Of a stretch of DNA of 64,000 nt, positions 28,955-38,588 are shown piece by piece. Each line of letters starts with the position of its first letter. Position 1 is the stretch's first letter. This stretch comes from Azospirillum sp. 412522 (GTDB taxonomy: Bacteria > Pseudomonadota > Alphaproteobacteria > Azospirillales > Azospirillaceae): the NCBI RefSeq assembly GCF_019805165.1, contig NZ_RWIJ01000013.1, forward strand, positions 62,001 to 126,000, in the 5' to 3' direction. Made by a program: the position numbers and the translations under genes. Under the pieces are notes generated by a model that saw only the letters and a list, made by a program, of their open reading frames with translations, was not told the DNA's origin and did not search any database.

Positions 28955-31738
28955 GTGTCCTGCTTGAGCAATACGCCCCTTCCTCCCGCCTCCGACATCG
29001 CGCCGATCAACATCGAAGACGAGATGCGGAAATCGTATCTCGACTACGCGATGAGCGTGATCGTGAGCCGTGCCCTGCCCGACGTCCGCGACGGGCTGAA
29101 GCCGGTGCACCGGCGCATCCTCTACGCGATGAAGGAGGGCGGGTACGACTCGACCAAGCCTTATAAGAAGTCGGCGCGCATCGTCGGCGACGTGATGGGT
29201 AAATACCACCCGCACGGCGACAGCGCGATCTACGACGCCATGGTCCGCATGGCGCAGGACTTCTCCATGCGCCTGCCGCTGATCGACGGTCAGGGCAATT
29301 TCGGCTCGATGGACGGCGATCCGCCGGCGGCGATGCGCTACACCGAGGCGCGTCTGGCCAAGGCGGCGGAAGCGCTGCTGGACGACATCGACAAGGACAC
29401 CATCGACTTCCAGGCCAGCTACGACGATTCGGGCCGCGAGCCGACCGTCGTTCCGGCCCGCTTCCCGAACCTGCTGGTGAACGGCGCCGGCGGCATCGCC
29501 GTCGGCATGGCGACCAACATCCCGACCCACAATCTGGGCGAGGTGATCGACGCCTGCTGCGCCTACATCGACAATCCCGACGTCACGCTCGAAGAGCTGA
29601 TGGAGCATGTGCCCGGCCCCGATTTCCCCACGGGCGGCCTGATCCTCGGCCGGTCGGGCAGCCGGGCGGCGCTGCAGACCGGGCGCGGCTCGATCATCCT
29701 GCGCGCCAAGACCCATTTCGAGGAGGTGCGCAAGGACCGCACCGCCATCGTCGCGACCGAGATCCCCTATCAGGTCAACAAGGCCAAGCTGATGGAGCGC
29801 ATCGGCGAGGTCGTGAACGACAAGACGATCGAGGGCATCGCCGACCTGCGCGACGAATCCGACCGCGACGGCGTGCGCGTGGTGATCGAGCTGAAGCGCG
29901 ACGCGGTTCCCGACGTGGTGCTGGCCCAGCTGTTCCGCCACACCCAGCTCCAGACCTCCTTCGGCGTCAACATGCTGGCGTTGAACGGCGGCCGTCCGGA
30001 GCTGATGAATCTCCTAAACGTCATCACCGCGTTCGTCCGCTTCCGCGAGCAGGTCATCACCCGCCGGACCGAGTTCCTGCTGGGCAAGGCGCGCGAGCGG
30101 GCGCACACCTTGGTCGGTCTGGCGGTCGCCGTCGCCAACCTGGACGCGATGATCGAGCTGATCCGCAGCGCGCCCGATCCGGTCTGGGCGCGCGAGGAGA
30201 TGATGAACCGCGAGTGGCCGGTCCATGACGTCGGTCCGCTGATCGAGCTGATCGACGAGCCGGGCCGCGGCGTCAGCGAACAGGGCACCTACCGCCTGTC
30301 CGAAGTCCAGGCCCGTGCCATCCTCGACCTGCGTCTGCACCGCCTGACCGGGCTGGAGCGCGACAAGATCGGCGCCGAGCTGAAGGATGTCACCGACCAG
30401 ATCGCCGACTTCCTCGCCACGCTCGCCAACCGGCCGAAGCTGATGGGGATCCTGCGCGACGAGCTGGTGGAGATGAAGGAACGGTTCGGCACCCCCCGCC
30501 GCACCGAAATCCAGGATCTCGAGTTCGAGGCCGACATCGAGGACCTGATCCAGCGCGAGGACATGGTCGTCACCGTCAGCCAGTCCGGCTACGTGAAGCG
30601 GGTGCCGCTGTCGACCTACCGCGCGCAGAAGCGCGGCGGCAAGGGCCGTTCCGGCATGTCGATGAAGGCGGAGGACGCGGTCAGTGACCTGTTCGTCGCC
30701 AACACCCACACGCCGCTCCTGCTCTTCTCGAACCGCGGCATGGTCTACAAGCTGAAGGTCTACCGCCTGCCGCTCGGCAACCCGCAGGCGCGCGGCAAGG
30801 CCTTCGTCAACCTGTTGCCGCTGATCGACGGGGAGACCATCACCACCGTCCTGCCGCTGCCGGAGGACGAGGCCGCCTGGTCCGATCTGCATGTCGTCTT
30901 CGCCACCTCGAAGGGCAATGTCCGCCGCAACCGCATGTCGGACTTCGCCAACATCCGCTCCAACGGCCTGATCGCCATGAAGCTGGAGGAGGAAGGCGAG
31001 CGGCTGATCGGCGTCCACACCTGCTCCGAGACTGACGACGTCCTGCTGGCGACGCGCGGCGGCAAGTGCATCCGCTTCCCGGTGGACGATGTGCGCGTCT
31101 TCGCCGGCCGCACCTCCACCGGTGTCCGCGGCATCAAGCTGGCCGACGGGGACGAGGTGGTGTCTCTGTCGATCCTGGCCCACGTCGATGCCACGCCCGA
31201 GGAGCGCGCTGCCTTCTTCAAGATGAAGCGCGACGAGGGGCTGGAGATGGAGGGCGAGGCCGCGCCGGAAGCGGACGAGGTTCCGGCCGACAGCGTCACC
31301 CTGTCGCAGGAGCGTTACGAGGAACTGAAACAGAAGGAACAGTATATTCTCACCGTCTCCGACCGCGGCTATGGCAAGCGCAGCTCGTCCTACGAGTATC
31401 GCACTGCCGGACGCGGGGGCCAGGGCATCTGGAACATGGAGATGGGCGAGCGTAACGGCTCCATCGTCGCGGCCTTCCCGGTCGAATCGAACCATCAGGT
31501 GATGATGGTCACCAACGGCGGCCAGGTGATCCGCATGCCGCTGCATGACGTGCGGGTGGCCGGCCGGAAGACGCTGGGCGTCACGCTGTTCCGCGTGGGG
31601 GCGGAAGAGCGCGTGGTGTCCGTCGCCACCATCGCCGAGGAAGAGGGCGAGACTGGCGTGGGCGAGGACGGCGGGGATGCCAACGGTTCGGTCGGGTCGG
31701 TCGGCGATGCCGGCGGCTCCGCCGCGCCGAATGAATAA
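28955..31738 (+). CDS. gyrA: DNA gyrase subunit A
   Basis: A 927-residue GyrA. It cuts and rejoins DNA to supercoil it. The N-terminal domain has the catalytic tyrosine in [10 protein letters not shown] (about Y129) and the quinolone region [20 protein letters not shown] with S90 and D94, equal to E. coli S83 and D87, so it looks wild type. C-terminal six-bladed domain carries a GyrA box ([10 protein letters not shown]). The last 40 residues are acidic and glycine-rich. The GTG at 28955 is taken as start, but the TTG at 28964 gives the more usual N-terminus. Confidence 0.97.
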   Translation: MSCLSNTPLPPASDIAPINIEDEMRKSYLDYAMSVIVSRALPDVRDGLKPVHRRILYAMKEGGYDSTKPYKKSARIVGDVMGKYHPHGDSAIYDAMVRMAQDFSMRLPLIDGQGNFGSMDGDPPAAMRYTEARLAKAAEALLDDIDKDTIDFQASYDDSGREPTVVPARFPNLLVNGAGGIAVGMATNIPTHNLGEVIDACCAYIDNPDVTLEELMEHVPGPDFPTGGLILGRSGSRAALQTGRGSIILRAKTHFEEVRKDRTAIVATEIPYQVNKAKLMERIGEVVNDKTIEGIADLRDESDRDGVRVVIELKRDAVPDVVLAQLFRHTQLQTSFGVNMLALNGGRPELMNLLNVITAFVRFREQVITRRTEFLLGKARERAHTLVGLAVAVANLDAMIELIRSAPDPVWAREEMMNREWPVHDVGPLIELIDEPGRGVSEQGTYRLSEVQARAILDLRLHRLTGLERDKIGAELKDVTDQIADFLATLANRPKLMGILRDELVEMKERFGTPRRTEIQDLEFEADIEDLIQREDMVVTVSQSGYVKRVPLSTYRAQKRGGKGRSGMSMKAEDAVSDLFVANTHTPLLLFSNRGMVYKLKVYRLPLGNPQARGKAFVNLLPLIDGETITTVLPLPEDEAAWSDLHVVFATSKGNVRRNRMSDFANIRSNGLIAMKLEEEGERLIGVHTCSETDDVLLATRGGKCIRFPVDDVRVFAGRTSTGVRGIKLADGDEVVSLSILAHVDATPEERAAFFKMKRDEGLEMEGEAAPEADEVPADSVTLSQERYEELKQKEQYILTVSDRGYGKRSSSYEYRTAGRGGQGIWNMEMGERNGSIVAAFPVESNHQVMMVTNGGQVIRMPLHDVRVAGRKTLGVTLFRVGAEERVVSVATIAEEEGETGVGEDGGDANGSVGSVGDAGGSAAPNE

Positions 31739-31763
31739 CGGAAGGGCGTAGAGGGGAACTTCC

Positions 31764-32327
31764 ATGGCGACCAGCCAGACCGAGACCAACGAGGCTCGTC
31801 GAATCGGTGTCTATCCCGGCACCTTCGATCCGATCACCAACGGTCACATGGACATCATCCAGCGCGCCGCCCGTCAGGTCGACCACCTGATCATCGGCGT
31901 CGCCCGAAATGCCGGCAAGGGACCCCTCTACTCCACGGATGAGCGGGTCGCCATGGTTCGCGAGGATGTGGCCGGGCTGAACGCCAGCGGCGCCAGCATC
32001 GAGGTGCGGGCGTTCGACAATCTGCTGATGCATTTTGCCATCGAGATGAACGCCCGAGTCATCATCCGCGGCCTGCGCGCCGTCTCGGACTTCGAGTACG
32101 AATTCCAGATGGCCGGCATGAACGCCCGGCTGAACCCGAAGGTCGAGACGATCTTCCTGATGTCGTCGGAGAAGCATCAGTTCATCTCCTCCCGCTTCGT
32201 GAAGGAGATCGGACGTCTGGGCGGCGACATCCGGCACTTCGTCTCGGCCCGCGTGGCCGAGCGACTGGCCGAGCGATTTGCAATGGAGGCCGGCAACGGC
32301 ACGGTGCCGACGACCAGCCAGACCTGA
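31764..32327 (+). CDS. coaD: Phosphopantetheine adenylyltransferase
   Basis: A 187-residue nucleotidyltransferase that makes dephospho-CoA from phosphopantetheine and ATP. The motif PGTFDPITNGHMDII holds the T/HxGH site and FISSRFVKEIGRLGGD the second ATP-binding loop. GGGGAACTTCC precedes the ATG. It follows gyrA by 25 bp, a common alphaproteobacterial gyrA-coaD arrangement. It is about 20 residues longer than E. coli CoaD at both ends. Confidence 0.95.
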   Translation: MATSQTETNEARRIGVYPGTFDPITNGHMDIIQRAARQVDHLIIGVARNAGKGPLYSTDERVAMVREDVAGLNASGASIEVRAFDNLLMHFAIEMNARVIIRGLRAVSDFEYEFQMAGMNARLNPKVETIFLMSSEKHQFISSRFVKEIGRLGGDIRHFVSARVAERLAERFAMEAGNGTVPTTSQT

Positions 32328-32336
32328 TCCTCGGAT

Positions 32337-32380
32337 CACGGGCTTGACGGCAAAATACTGCCTTCGCCATCAAGCCCGTG
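32337..32380 (+). terminator. Strong stem-loop after coaD
   Basis: CACGGGCTTGA pairs with TCAAGCCCGTG in a 15-bp stem (one mismatch) around a loop with its own smaller hairpin. It ends the gyrA-coaD transcript. A T-rich tail is short (GTTGACCTTT). Confidence 0.7.
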
Positions 32381-32455
32381 GTTGACCTTTCAGGCGCGTC
32401 TTTCTATGGTGCGCCCACTTCCGGCGGGGGCCAGCTTCCCACCGCCGCGCTGGAT

Positions 32456-32531
32456 GATCCGGTAGCTCAGTCGGTAGAGCACGTGACTTTTAATCATGTG
32501 GCCGTGGGTTCGAATCCCACCCGGATCACCA
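32456..32531 (+). tRNA. tRNA-Lys (anticodon UUU)
   Basis: Acceptor stem GATCCGG/CCGGATC, D-arm AGCTCAGTCGGTAGAGC, anticodon loop CTTTTAA, T-arm with GGTTCGAATCC, and encoded CCA at 32529-32531. The cloverleaf is complete and reads AAA/AAG. Confidence 0.95.
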
Positions 32532-32792
32532 ATTCCTAAAAAAGCTCAGTGACACCCAGTGACGTGCTCAGCGAGCCGTCGGCCGTCGATGTGACGCTTC
32601 CTCATAATGCCTCGGGCCGATACCGCTCAGCGGCATATCGGATCCCTGGCTCCGATGCGACGGCTGATCACAGGGATTCCCGAGTAAGCCGAAACGCCCA
32701 GGTCTCGGCGATTCCGGTGTGGCTGAACAGGGTGCGGGAGCGAGTCCGCCGTTTGCGGCGTTTATGCAGCACCACATTCCACCGAGGCCGTC

Positions 32793-33023
32793 ATGCTGCA
32801 ATTGAATCCGCCACTTCCCCTCGACACGCCCAAGGGGCCGGCACTCGCGCATTTTCTGATCGACTATGGCGCCGAGCATGACTTGTGCTGGGTGTGCTTC
32901 CAGGATGAAACCGGCGAGTGCTGGACGTGGCGGAACCGGGAGGTCAGGGCGCCGAAGAACATCACCATGGGGCGTCGGACAGAGGAACGACGCAGCAAGG
33001 TGGATTTGCGGGTTGCGGAGTAG
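32793..33023 (+). CDS. Small conserved-type hypothetical protein
   Basis: A 76-residue protein beginning MLQLNPPLPLDTPKGPALAH. It has a central aromatic- and Cys-rich part (DLCWVCFQDETGECWTWRNR) and a basic C-terminus. Composition and codon choice fit a real gene. I do not recognise a domain. It could be a tRNA-neighbouring small regulator, but nothing shows this. Confidence 0.65.
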   Translation: MLQLNPPLPLDTPKGPALAHFLIDYGAEHDLCWVCFQDETGECWTWRNREVRAPKNITMGRRTEERRSKVDLRVAE

Positions 33024-33074
33024 GCCGCCCGCTCTCAAGGCGATCATGTGCTGAGGGGACCATGGGGGAACCCG

Positions 33075-33461
33075 TCAGGGGTCATTTGGAAGCGCCCTGA
33101 TCATCGCGGCACGAAGCGCCTCAGGCGAACAGGGCATTTCAAGGAGAAACCCGCCGATTTCACCGGCCTTCCATCGCTTGAGCAAGGCGAGGTCACCGGT
33201 AACTCCGATCCATGGCAGCGAACAACCGATTTCCGACTCGAAGCGGCTTGCCAGTTGGTCGCCGGTTTGCTGTCCATCTGTCGGCGGCAGAAGCAGCAGT
33301 TGAGGCCGTATCTGGTCGGCGCGAATGGTCGCGATCAACTGATCGATGCTGTCGCCCGCGATCACCCTGCATTCCCAGGATTCCAACAGGGCTTCCACCC
33401 CCAGTCGCAAAACCGCGTCCCGTTCAAGGACGACGACAATAGTTCCTTTGATCGTTGGCAC
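33075..33461 (-). CDS. Response-regulator-like receiver domain lacking the phosphorylation site
   Basis: A 128-residue stand-alone receiver-fold protein. The start VVVLERDAVLRLGVEALLES resembles receiver beta1-alpha1, but the position of the phospho-aspartate (in the LLLAD strand) reads LLLLPPTDGQQTG and the conserved Lys is replaced around GEIGGFLLEM. It therefore cannot be phosphorylated in the usual way and may be a pseudo-receiver acting by protein contact. No kinase is adjacent. Confidence 0.7.
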   Translation of the reverse strand: MPTIKGTIVVVLERDAVLRLGVEALLESWECRVIAGDSIDQLIATIRADQIRPQLLLLPPTDGQQTGDQLASRFESEIGCSLPWIGVTGDLALLKRWKAGEIGGFLLEMPCSPEALRAAMIRALPNDP

Positions 33462-33804
33462 GACGCGATCCCAGCCTGTTTATGGGCAAATCGGAGAGTT
33501 TCCGATTTTTACAAACCCATGAACGGGTGGAATGTTGTTCGCGAACCCATTTTTGTCATTAACATGTGACAATCACAACCGATGAAAAATCAGGGTTTCA
33601 GAGTTTCCTGACAGAACAGCCTACAGCACCGCTGGCCATAGCGACGCGTGTTGGTATGCTGGGTGTTTCGATCGAATGATCACTTGCCGTCGTTCGACTG
33701 GCTGGCAACGCTGCCATCGTCACGCCATCAGGGAATACCGGCGCGATCTATGCGGCTGTCGTACCGTAAGCATGCGTCCACGAGGATGGCGTGGTTTATT
33801 CCGG
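33462..33804. other. Gene-free, AT-richer region before tRNA-Arg
   Basis: About 340 bp with reduced GC between 33490 and 33610. It holds a perfect 10-bp palindrome GTTCGCGAAC (33537-33546) that may be a regulator site for the pseudo-receiver gene. No coding frame or RNA was recognised. Confidence 0.5.
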
Positions 33805-33881
33805 TGGCGACCCCAGCTGGATTCGAACCAGCGACCTGCCGCTTAGAAGGCGGCTGCTCTATCCAACTGAGCTATGGGGCC
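33805..33881 (-). tRNA. tRNA-Arg (anticodon UCU)
   Basis: On the minus strand the 5' end GGCCCCA pairs with TGGGGTC, D-arm AGCTCAGTTGGATAGAGC, anticodon loop CTTCTAA, T-loop GGTTCGAATCC, discriminator G, encoded CCA. Reads AGA. Confidence 0.95.
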
Positions 33882-33924
33882 ATCTCCCGGATACCGCCTC
33901 CCGACTTGGGAAGGCTCTCCGTGA

Positions 33925-34221
33925 TCAGAAGCGCGGGCGGTCGGTACGGAAATTGTCGGCGTAGTTGCGCGGACGAACACGGCGGATCGGCGCTTCCTGG
34001 ACGGTGTAGGTCCAGCCCTCACGCTCGGCGAAGGCGATCGCCTCCTCCTTCGTCTCGAAGGACAGGCGCACCTGGTTCAGCGTGTCGCCGGAACTGGTCC
34101 AGCCCATCAGCGGTTCCGGACGGCGCGGCGTCTCGATCTCGTAGTCCAGCATCCAACGGTGAGTCTTGGCGCGGCCGGATTGCATGGCCGTCTTGCTCGG
34201 CTGATAGATCCGGACGTTCAT
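33925..34221 (-). CDS. NADH dehydrogenase accessory subunit, NDUFS4-type (ETC complex I subunit)
   Basis: A 98-residue protein with the ETC complex I conserved region. Segments THRWMLDYEIETPRRPEPLM and MGWTSSGDTLNQVRLSFETK, then AIAFAEREGWTYTVQ, are near-invariant in mitochondrial NDUFS4 and its alphaproteobacterial homologues. It is a small accessory subunit stabilising the hydrophilic arm of complex I. It is separated from the main nuo operon, as is usual. Flanked by tRNA genes on both sides. Confidence 0.92.
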   Translation of the reverse strand: MNVRIYQPSKTAMQSGRAKTHRWMLDYEIETPRRPEPLMGWTSSGDTLNQVRLSFETKEEAIAFAEREGWTYTVQEAPIRRVRPRNYADNFRTDRPRF

Positions 34222-34296
34222 GGCTCGCTCGTCTCCCCAAATGCCTGTGCTGCGTCCCGGCACTGATGGCCTGGACACGAATTTGTCCCTCGGCGA

Positions 34297-34374
34297 TGGT
34301 CGGGGCGCCCGGATTCGAACCGGGGGCCTCCAGTACCCAAAACTGGCGCGCTGACCAGACTGCGCTACGCCCCG
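34297..34374 (-). tRNA. tRNA-Pro (anticodon UGG)
   Basis: Minus strand 5' CGGGGCG pairs with CGCCCCG, D-arm AGCGCAGTCTGGTCAGCGC, anticodon loop TTTGGGT, T-arm with GGTTCGAATCC, discriminator A, encoded CCA. Length 78 nt. Reads CCA. Confidence 0.95.
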
Positions 34375-34529
34375 TCGCCGCGTTGTGAGATACACGAACG
34401 CCACGCCCACGGCAAGCGGACGGCGCACCGCTTTCGCGGTCTTTTCCATCCCATGTGCTTCGCGGATCGTCCGGTGCGGCGTTCGGTCGCCCACCAGCCT
34501 GTCGTCAACACCATTCCGGAACCGTTTCG

Positions 34530-34934
34530 TTGCCCTCCCTCACCCCTGCCTCCCTCGCCATCGTACTCTTCCTCCCCGATCTTGCCGACCGGCCGGACCG
34601 GCGCTCGGTCGTCGAGACGGCCCATCAACTGCTCTCCGCCGGCACGGCGGTGGACGTGGCCACGCCGATGGGCGGCGGGTCGTTGCGCACAGCGCTCGAC
34701 CCGGGCATCGGGCAAATCGACCTCGACAAGCGCCATGCCGCGACCTCCGCCTTGGCACTGGCGCGCATGGTGGCGGAACGGCGGCCGGCTCTTCTGGCAC
34801 TCCCACGGGAGGTGGCCTGGGTCGGGCGGCTGGCCCTGATGCTGGCGCGCAGCGATGCACGACTGGTCGTGCTGGTGGGCGATGCGGCGGCGGATCTCTC
34901 GGCTATTCGTGCCGCAGCGCCTCGATGGGGTTGA
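34530..34934 (+). pseudogene. Glycosyltransferase (GT4-like) N-terminal remnant
   Basis: A 134-residue frame that looks like the first Rossmann part of a GT-B glycosyltransferase: IVLFLPDLADRPDRRSVVE, AHQLLSAGTAVDVATP, LDPGIGQIDLDKRHA and MVAERRPALLALPRE follow the family's usual order. A complete GT4 enzyme is 350-400 residues; here the frame stops after the equivalent of the substrate-binding half with no donor-binding domain. Codon bias is coding-like. The start is a TTG with no good ribosome site. Its 3' end overlaps the convergent MacB-like gene. It may be a decayed gene or a small independent protein. Confidence 0.5.
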
Positions 34935-36135
34935 GGCGGGCGGCACGACGGGCGGGATAAAGGCCGAAAAAGACCCCAACAAGCCCGCTGACGGCCACCG
35001 CCAGCACGACCGAATCGATCTGGATCAGCGTCGGCCAGCCCGCCAGGGCCGCGACCCCCATGGCGGTGCCGATGCCCAGCGCAACCCCCACCGCGGCGCC
35101 GATCAGCGACAGGGTGGTCGATTCGATCAGGAACTGCACCAGGATGTCGCGCCGCCGTGCTCCGATGGCGAGCCGTAATCCGATCTCCCGCGTCCGTTCG
35201 GTCACCGATACCAGCATGATGTTCATGATGCCGATGCCGCCGACCAGCAGCGAGACCGCCGCCACCGCCGCCAGCAGGAAGGACAGCGCGCGCGACGATG
35301 CATCGCGGGTCGCAGATACCTCCGACAGGTCGCGCATCCAGAAATCGTCGTCCTGGTTGGGGATCAACCGGTGACGCTGGCGCAGCAGGTCGCGGATCTG
35401 CGCCTGTGCCTCCGCCATGTCCGTGCCCTCCCGCATCTTCACCACCATGGTGTGGATGAAGCGCGGGTTGCTCTTCGCCATGCCGGGGATGTTGCGCTTG
35501 GCGGTGGACAGCGGCACGAAGATGACGTCGTCCTGGTCCTGCCCCTGAGTGTTCTGCCCCTTCTCCGCCAGCACGCCGACGACGGTCAGCGGGGTGGAGA
35601 AGACACGCACCGGCTCCCCGACGGGGTCGCCGCCGCCGAACAGGTTGCGCACCACCGTCTGCCCCAGAACCACCACCTTGTTCGCCTGCGCCACATCCTC
35701 GTCCGACAGCCCGCGCCCCATCGCCACGCTCCAGTCGCGGGCATCCATATAGTCAGGCGTGATGCCGAACAGCACGGTGCCCCAGTTCTGGTTTCCGGCG
35801 ACGATCTGCAGCCCCCAACGCACCGACGGCGCCGTCACCACCACGCCGGGGATCTCCGACAGCACCGCCAGCGCGTCGTCCTCCGTCAGGGACGAGGCGG
35901 TGCCGGCGCCTAGCTTGACCCCGCCACGGGCGATGCTGCCCTGCCCCACCATGATCAGGTTGGTGCCCAGGCTGGCGATCTGGCGCAGCACCTGATCGCG
36001 CGCTCCGGCCCCGACAGCGACCATGGCGATCACGGCGGCAACGCCGATGACGATGCCCAGCATGGTCAACGCGCTGCGCAGCGGGTTGGCCCGCAGCGAA
36101 GCGAGCGCGGAACGCAGGGCATCCCAACTGGTCAT
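34903..36135 (-). CDS. MacB/FtsX-type ABC transporter permease
   Basis: A 410-residue membrane protein with one N-terminal helix (SALTMLGIVIGVAAVIAMVA), a large periplasmic MacB-PCD domain and three C-terminal helices (FLLAAVAAVSLLVGGIGIMN and following). This is the MacB permease without its fused ATPase, which here is a separate gene overlapping by 4 bases. With the adaptor it should form a mechanotransmission exporter for lipoproteins, peptides or antibiotics. Confidence 0.92.
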   Translation of the reverse strand: MTSWDALRSALASLRANPLRSALTMLGIVIGVAAVIAMVAVGAGARDQVLRQIASLGTNLIMVGQGSIARGGVKLGAGTASSLTEDDALAVLSEIPGVVVTAPSVRWGLQIVAGNQNWGTVLFGITPDYMDARDWSVAMGRGLSDEDVAQANKVVVLGQTVVRNLFGGGDPVGEPVRVFSTPLTVVGVLAEKGQNTQGQDQDDVIFVPLSTAKRNIPGMAKSNPRFIHTMVVKMREGTDMAEAQAQIRDLLRQRHRLIPNQDDDFWMRDLSEVSATRDASSRALSFLLAAVAAVSLLVGGIGIMNIMLVSVTERTREIGLRLAIGARRRDILVQFLIESTTLSLIGAAVGVALGIGTAMGVAALAGWPTLIQIDSVVLAVAVSGLVGVFFGLYPARRAARLNPIEALRHE

Positions 36136-36863
36136 GCCGCCACCTCCGGCTCCTGGTTCGAGTCGCCGATCAGGCGGCCGTCGCGGAATTGCAGAAGACG
36201 GGCGGCGAAGCGCGCCACCTCCGGTTCATGCGTCACCAGCACAATGGTGATGCCGCGGCGGTTCAACCGCTGGAACAGACCGATGATCTCCAGGCTGGTC
36301 GCCGTGTCGAGCGCGCCGGTCGGTTCGTCGGCGAGCAGCAGCAGCGGATCGTTGACCAGGGCGCGGGCGATGGCGACACGCTGCTGCTGTCCGCCGGAGA
36401 GCTGGGTCGGCCGGTGGGCGGCCCGTTCACGCAACCCGACCGCCTCCAGCGCGGCCAATGCACGCTCCATCCGCCGGGCATGGCCGACACCGGCATAGAC
36501 CATCGGCAGCATCACGTTTTCGAGCGCCGACTGGCGTGGCAGCAGGTTGAAGGACTGGAAGACAAAGCCGATGCGACGGTTCCTCACCGCCGCCAGGGCG
36601 TCGGAGGACAGGCCGCCGATGTCCTGCCCGTCGAGCTGGTAACGCCCGGCATCGGGACGGTCCAGGCAGCCGAGCAGGTTCATGAAGGTGGATTTGCCGG
36701 ACCCGGAGGGCCCCATGACCGCAACGAACTCGCCACGGGGGATGGCGACCGTGACGTCCTCCAGCGCATGGACGGTCTGCGGTCCCATGCGGTAATGGCG
36801 GGTGAGGTTCCGGACCTCGATCAGGGAAGAGGAGGAGTTCGGCGGACCGGGTTCAGAAGCCAA
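36132..36863 (-). CDS. MacB/LolD-type ABC transporter ATP-binding protein
   Basis: A 243-residue ATPase. Walker [10 protein letters not shown], signature [15 protein letters not shown], Walker [14 protein letters not shown] and H-loop THE are all present. It powers the MacB-like permease whose gene follows with an ATGA overlap, and itself overlaps the adaptor gene by 11 bp. Operon order is adaptor-ATPase-permease. Confidence 0.95.
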   Translation of the reverse strand: MASEPGPPNSSSSLIEVRNLTRHYRMGPQTVHALEDVTVAIPRGEFVAVMGPSGSGKSTFMNLLGCLDRPDAGRYQLDGQDIGGLSSDALAAVRNRRIGFVFQSFNLLPRQSALENVMLPMVYAGVGHARRMERALAALEAVGLRERAAHRPTQLSGGQQQRVAIARALVNDPLLLLADEPTGALDTATSLEIIGLFQRLNRRGITIVLVTHEPEVARFAARLLQFRDGRLIGDSNQEPEVAA

Positions 36864-38487
36864 GGCGCGCTCCCCGGCGGGTGTCGCGGTCGGGGGCGAG
36901 AATACCGGTGATGACCTCCTGCCCGGCCCGCAGATCGCCCGCCGTCACCTCCGTATAGCTGCCATCGCCGATACCGAGCCGGACCTGCACGCCGACCGGA
37001 CTGCCGTTGCCGGGGCCGGGCACCCAGACGGTGCGCGTCGCCTCGGCCGCCCGGCCGGGATCGATCAGCGACTCGAAGCGGTCCCGCTGTGTCGGGTCAA
37101 GCAGGCCGGCCATCCGCTCCAGCGTCGCGGTACGGATGGCGTTGGCCTCCACCCGGCGCCGTTCCGGATCGCCTCCCTCGGCATCCAGCGCCGTGAAGCG
37201 ATCCCGTGCCTCGGCGACCAGGGCGGAGAGGTCGCGTCGCTTCGTATCGTCCAATTTCAGTCCGTCCATCACCCGCTTGGCCGCAGCCTCCAGCGCGGCG
37301 GCTCCCCGTCCGCCGTTCGGACCGCCGGTCGTCGGTGTCGGCGCATCGGCGGATGCTTCGGCACCGGGAGGACGAAAGCGCAGGGCGGCGTTGGGCAGCT
37401 TCACCGCCGAGGGCCGCTCGTCCACCGTGATGCGCAGGTTGGCGGTCATGCCGGGGAGCAGCCGCAGATCCGGATTCTCGACCGTGATGACGACGATGTA
37501 GGTGACGACGGTCTGGTCTTCCTTCGGCGCCAGCCGCACCTGGGCGACCCGGCCGGTGAAGCCGTCGCCGGGGAAGGCGTTGACGGTGAAGCGCACTGGC
37601 ATGCCTTCGCGCACCCGGCCGATGTCGGCCTCGTCGATGTTGGCCAGAACCTCCATCTGCCGCAGGTCCTGGGCGATGGTGAACAGGGTGGGTGCCGACA
37701 GGCTGGCCGCCACCGTCTGGCCGGTGCTGACAGCCCGGTTCACCACCACGCCGTCGATGGGGGAACGGATGACCGAGCGGTTCAAATCGACGCGGACCAG
37801 TTGCAAGGCGGCCTCGCGCTGCGCCACCTGGGCGCGGGCGACCTCCACCTGGGCGGCGGCGACCGCCAGCGACGCGTCGGCGGAGGCTTCCGCCGCCTCC
37901 GTCTGCCGTTTCTGCGCGCGGGCGGCGGTCAGCTGCGCCTGGGCGCTGTGCGCTGCGGTTTCCGCCTTCTCCAGATCGGCGGCAGCGACCACGCCGCGGC
38001 CCTGCAAATCACGCCGACGCCGCAGGTCGCGTTCGGCATCGCGCTGGGCGAGGTCGGCACGCATGATCTGCGCGTCGGCATTGGCGATGCTGGCCCTGGC
38101 GTTGGCAAGATCGGCCCGCGCCTTGTCGAGCAGGGCCTGCTGCTGGATGAGCGCCGCCTTGGCGGAATCGACGTCGGCGCCGGCCTGGGCCAGCCTTGCA
38201 GCCAGCTGGTCGCCGTTCAGCCGGGCGAGGATCTGCCCGCTGGTGACCCGGCTGTTGAAATCGGCATACAGCTCGGCGATCTGGCCGGAGAGTTGCGAAC
38301 TCACCTCCACCGTCACCAGCGCGCTCATGGTCCCGGTAGCGGTGATGGCGCTGACCAGCGGACCCTGTTCGATGCGCGCCAGCCGATAGGCCGGCCCCGG
38401 CTCCGCCCGCGCCAGCACGACGTAGGCGGACAGGCCGGCCGCGGCGCTGAGCGCCAGTCCGAGAAAGATCGCCGCCCGCCTGCCCAT
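36853..38487 (-). CDS. MacA/HlyD-type periplasmic adaptor with an inserted helical domain
   Basis: A 544-residue adaptor with an N-terminal membrane anchor (AIFLGLALSAAAGLSAYVVL). Residues 40-250 hold the lipoyl half-motifs and a long coiled-coil hairpin (about 100-235, heavily A/R/E/Q), 255-365 the beta-barrel. An Ala/Gly-rich linker leads to an extra helical segment, about 398-478, containing LKLDDTKRRDLSALVAEARD and MAGLLDPTQRDRFESLI, which resembles Spy/CpxP LTxxQ-like helices. The C-terminal 60 residues return to the usual adaptor end. First gene of the exporter operon; normal MacA is about 370-390 residues. Confidence 0.88.
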   Translation of the reverse strand: MGRRAAIFLGLALSAAAGLSAYVVLARAEPGPAYRLARIEQGPLVSAITATGTMSALVTVEVSSQLSGQIAELYADFNSRVTSGQILARLNGDQLAARLAQAGADVDSAKAALIQQQALLDKARADLANARASIANADAQIMRADLAQRDAERDLRRRRDLQGRGVVAAADLEKAETAAHSAQAQLTAARAQKRQTEAAEASADASLAVAAAQVEVARAQVAQREAALQLVRVDLNRSVIRSPIDGVVVNRAVSTGQTVAASLSAPTLFTIAQDLRQMEVLANIDEADIGRVREGMPVRFTVNAFPGDGFTGRVAQVRLAPKEDQTVVTYIVVITVENPDLRLLPGMTANLRITVDERPSAVKLPNAALRFRPPGAEASADAPTPTTGGPNGGRGAAALEAAAKRVMDGLKLDDTKRRDLSALVAEARDRFTALDAEGGDPERRRVEANAIRTATLERMAGLLDPTQRDRFESLIDPGRAAEATRTVWVPGPGNGSPVGVQVRLGIGDGSYTEVTAGDLRAGQEVITGILAPDRDTRRGARLGF

Positions 38488-38588
38488 CCCAGCCCTCCGC
38501 GCCGTTCAAGCCCGCGCGATTGATCTGGGTGGAGTTTACGCGAAAGTCATCGCCGGCGGGCCGTCTTTCGGCTTTGGGGGGCTTCTGT

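Noticed and set aside
28189..29166. Overlapping frame spanning MATE end and gyrA start
   Set aside because: Arg-rich shadow with no similarity to anything; the two real genes fully explain the region.
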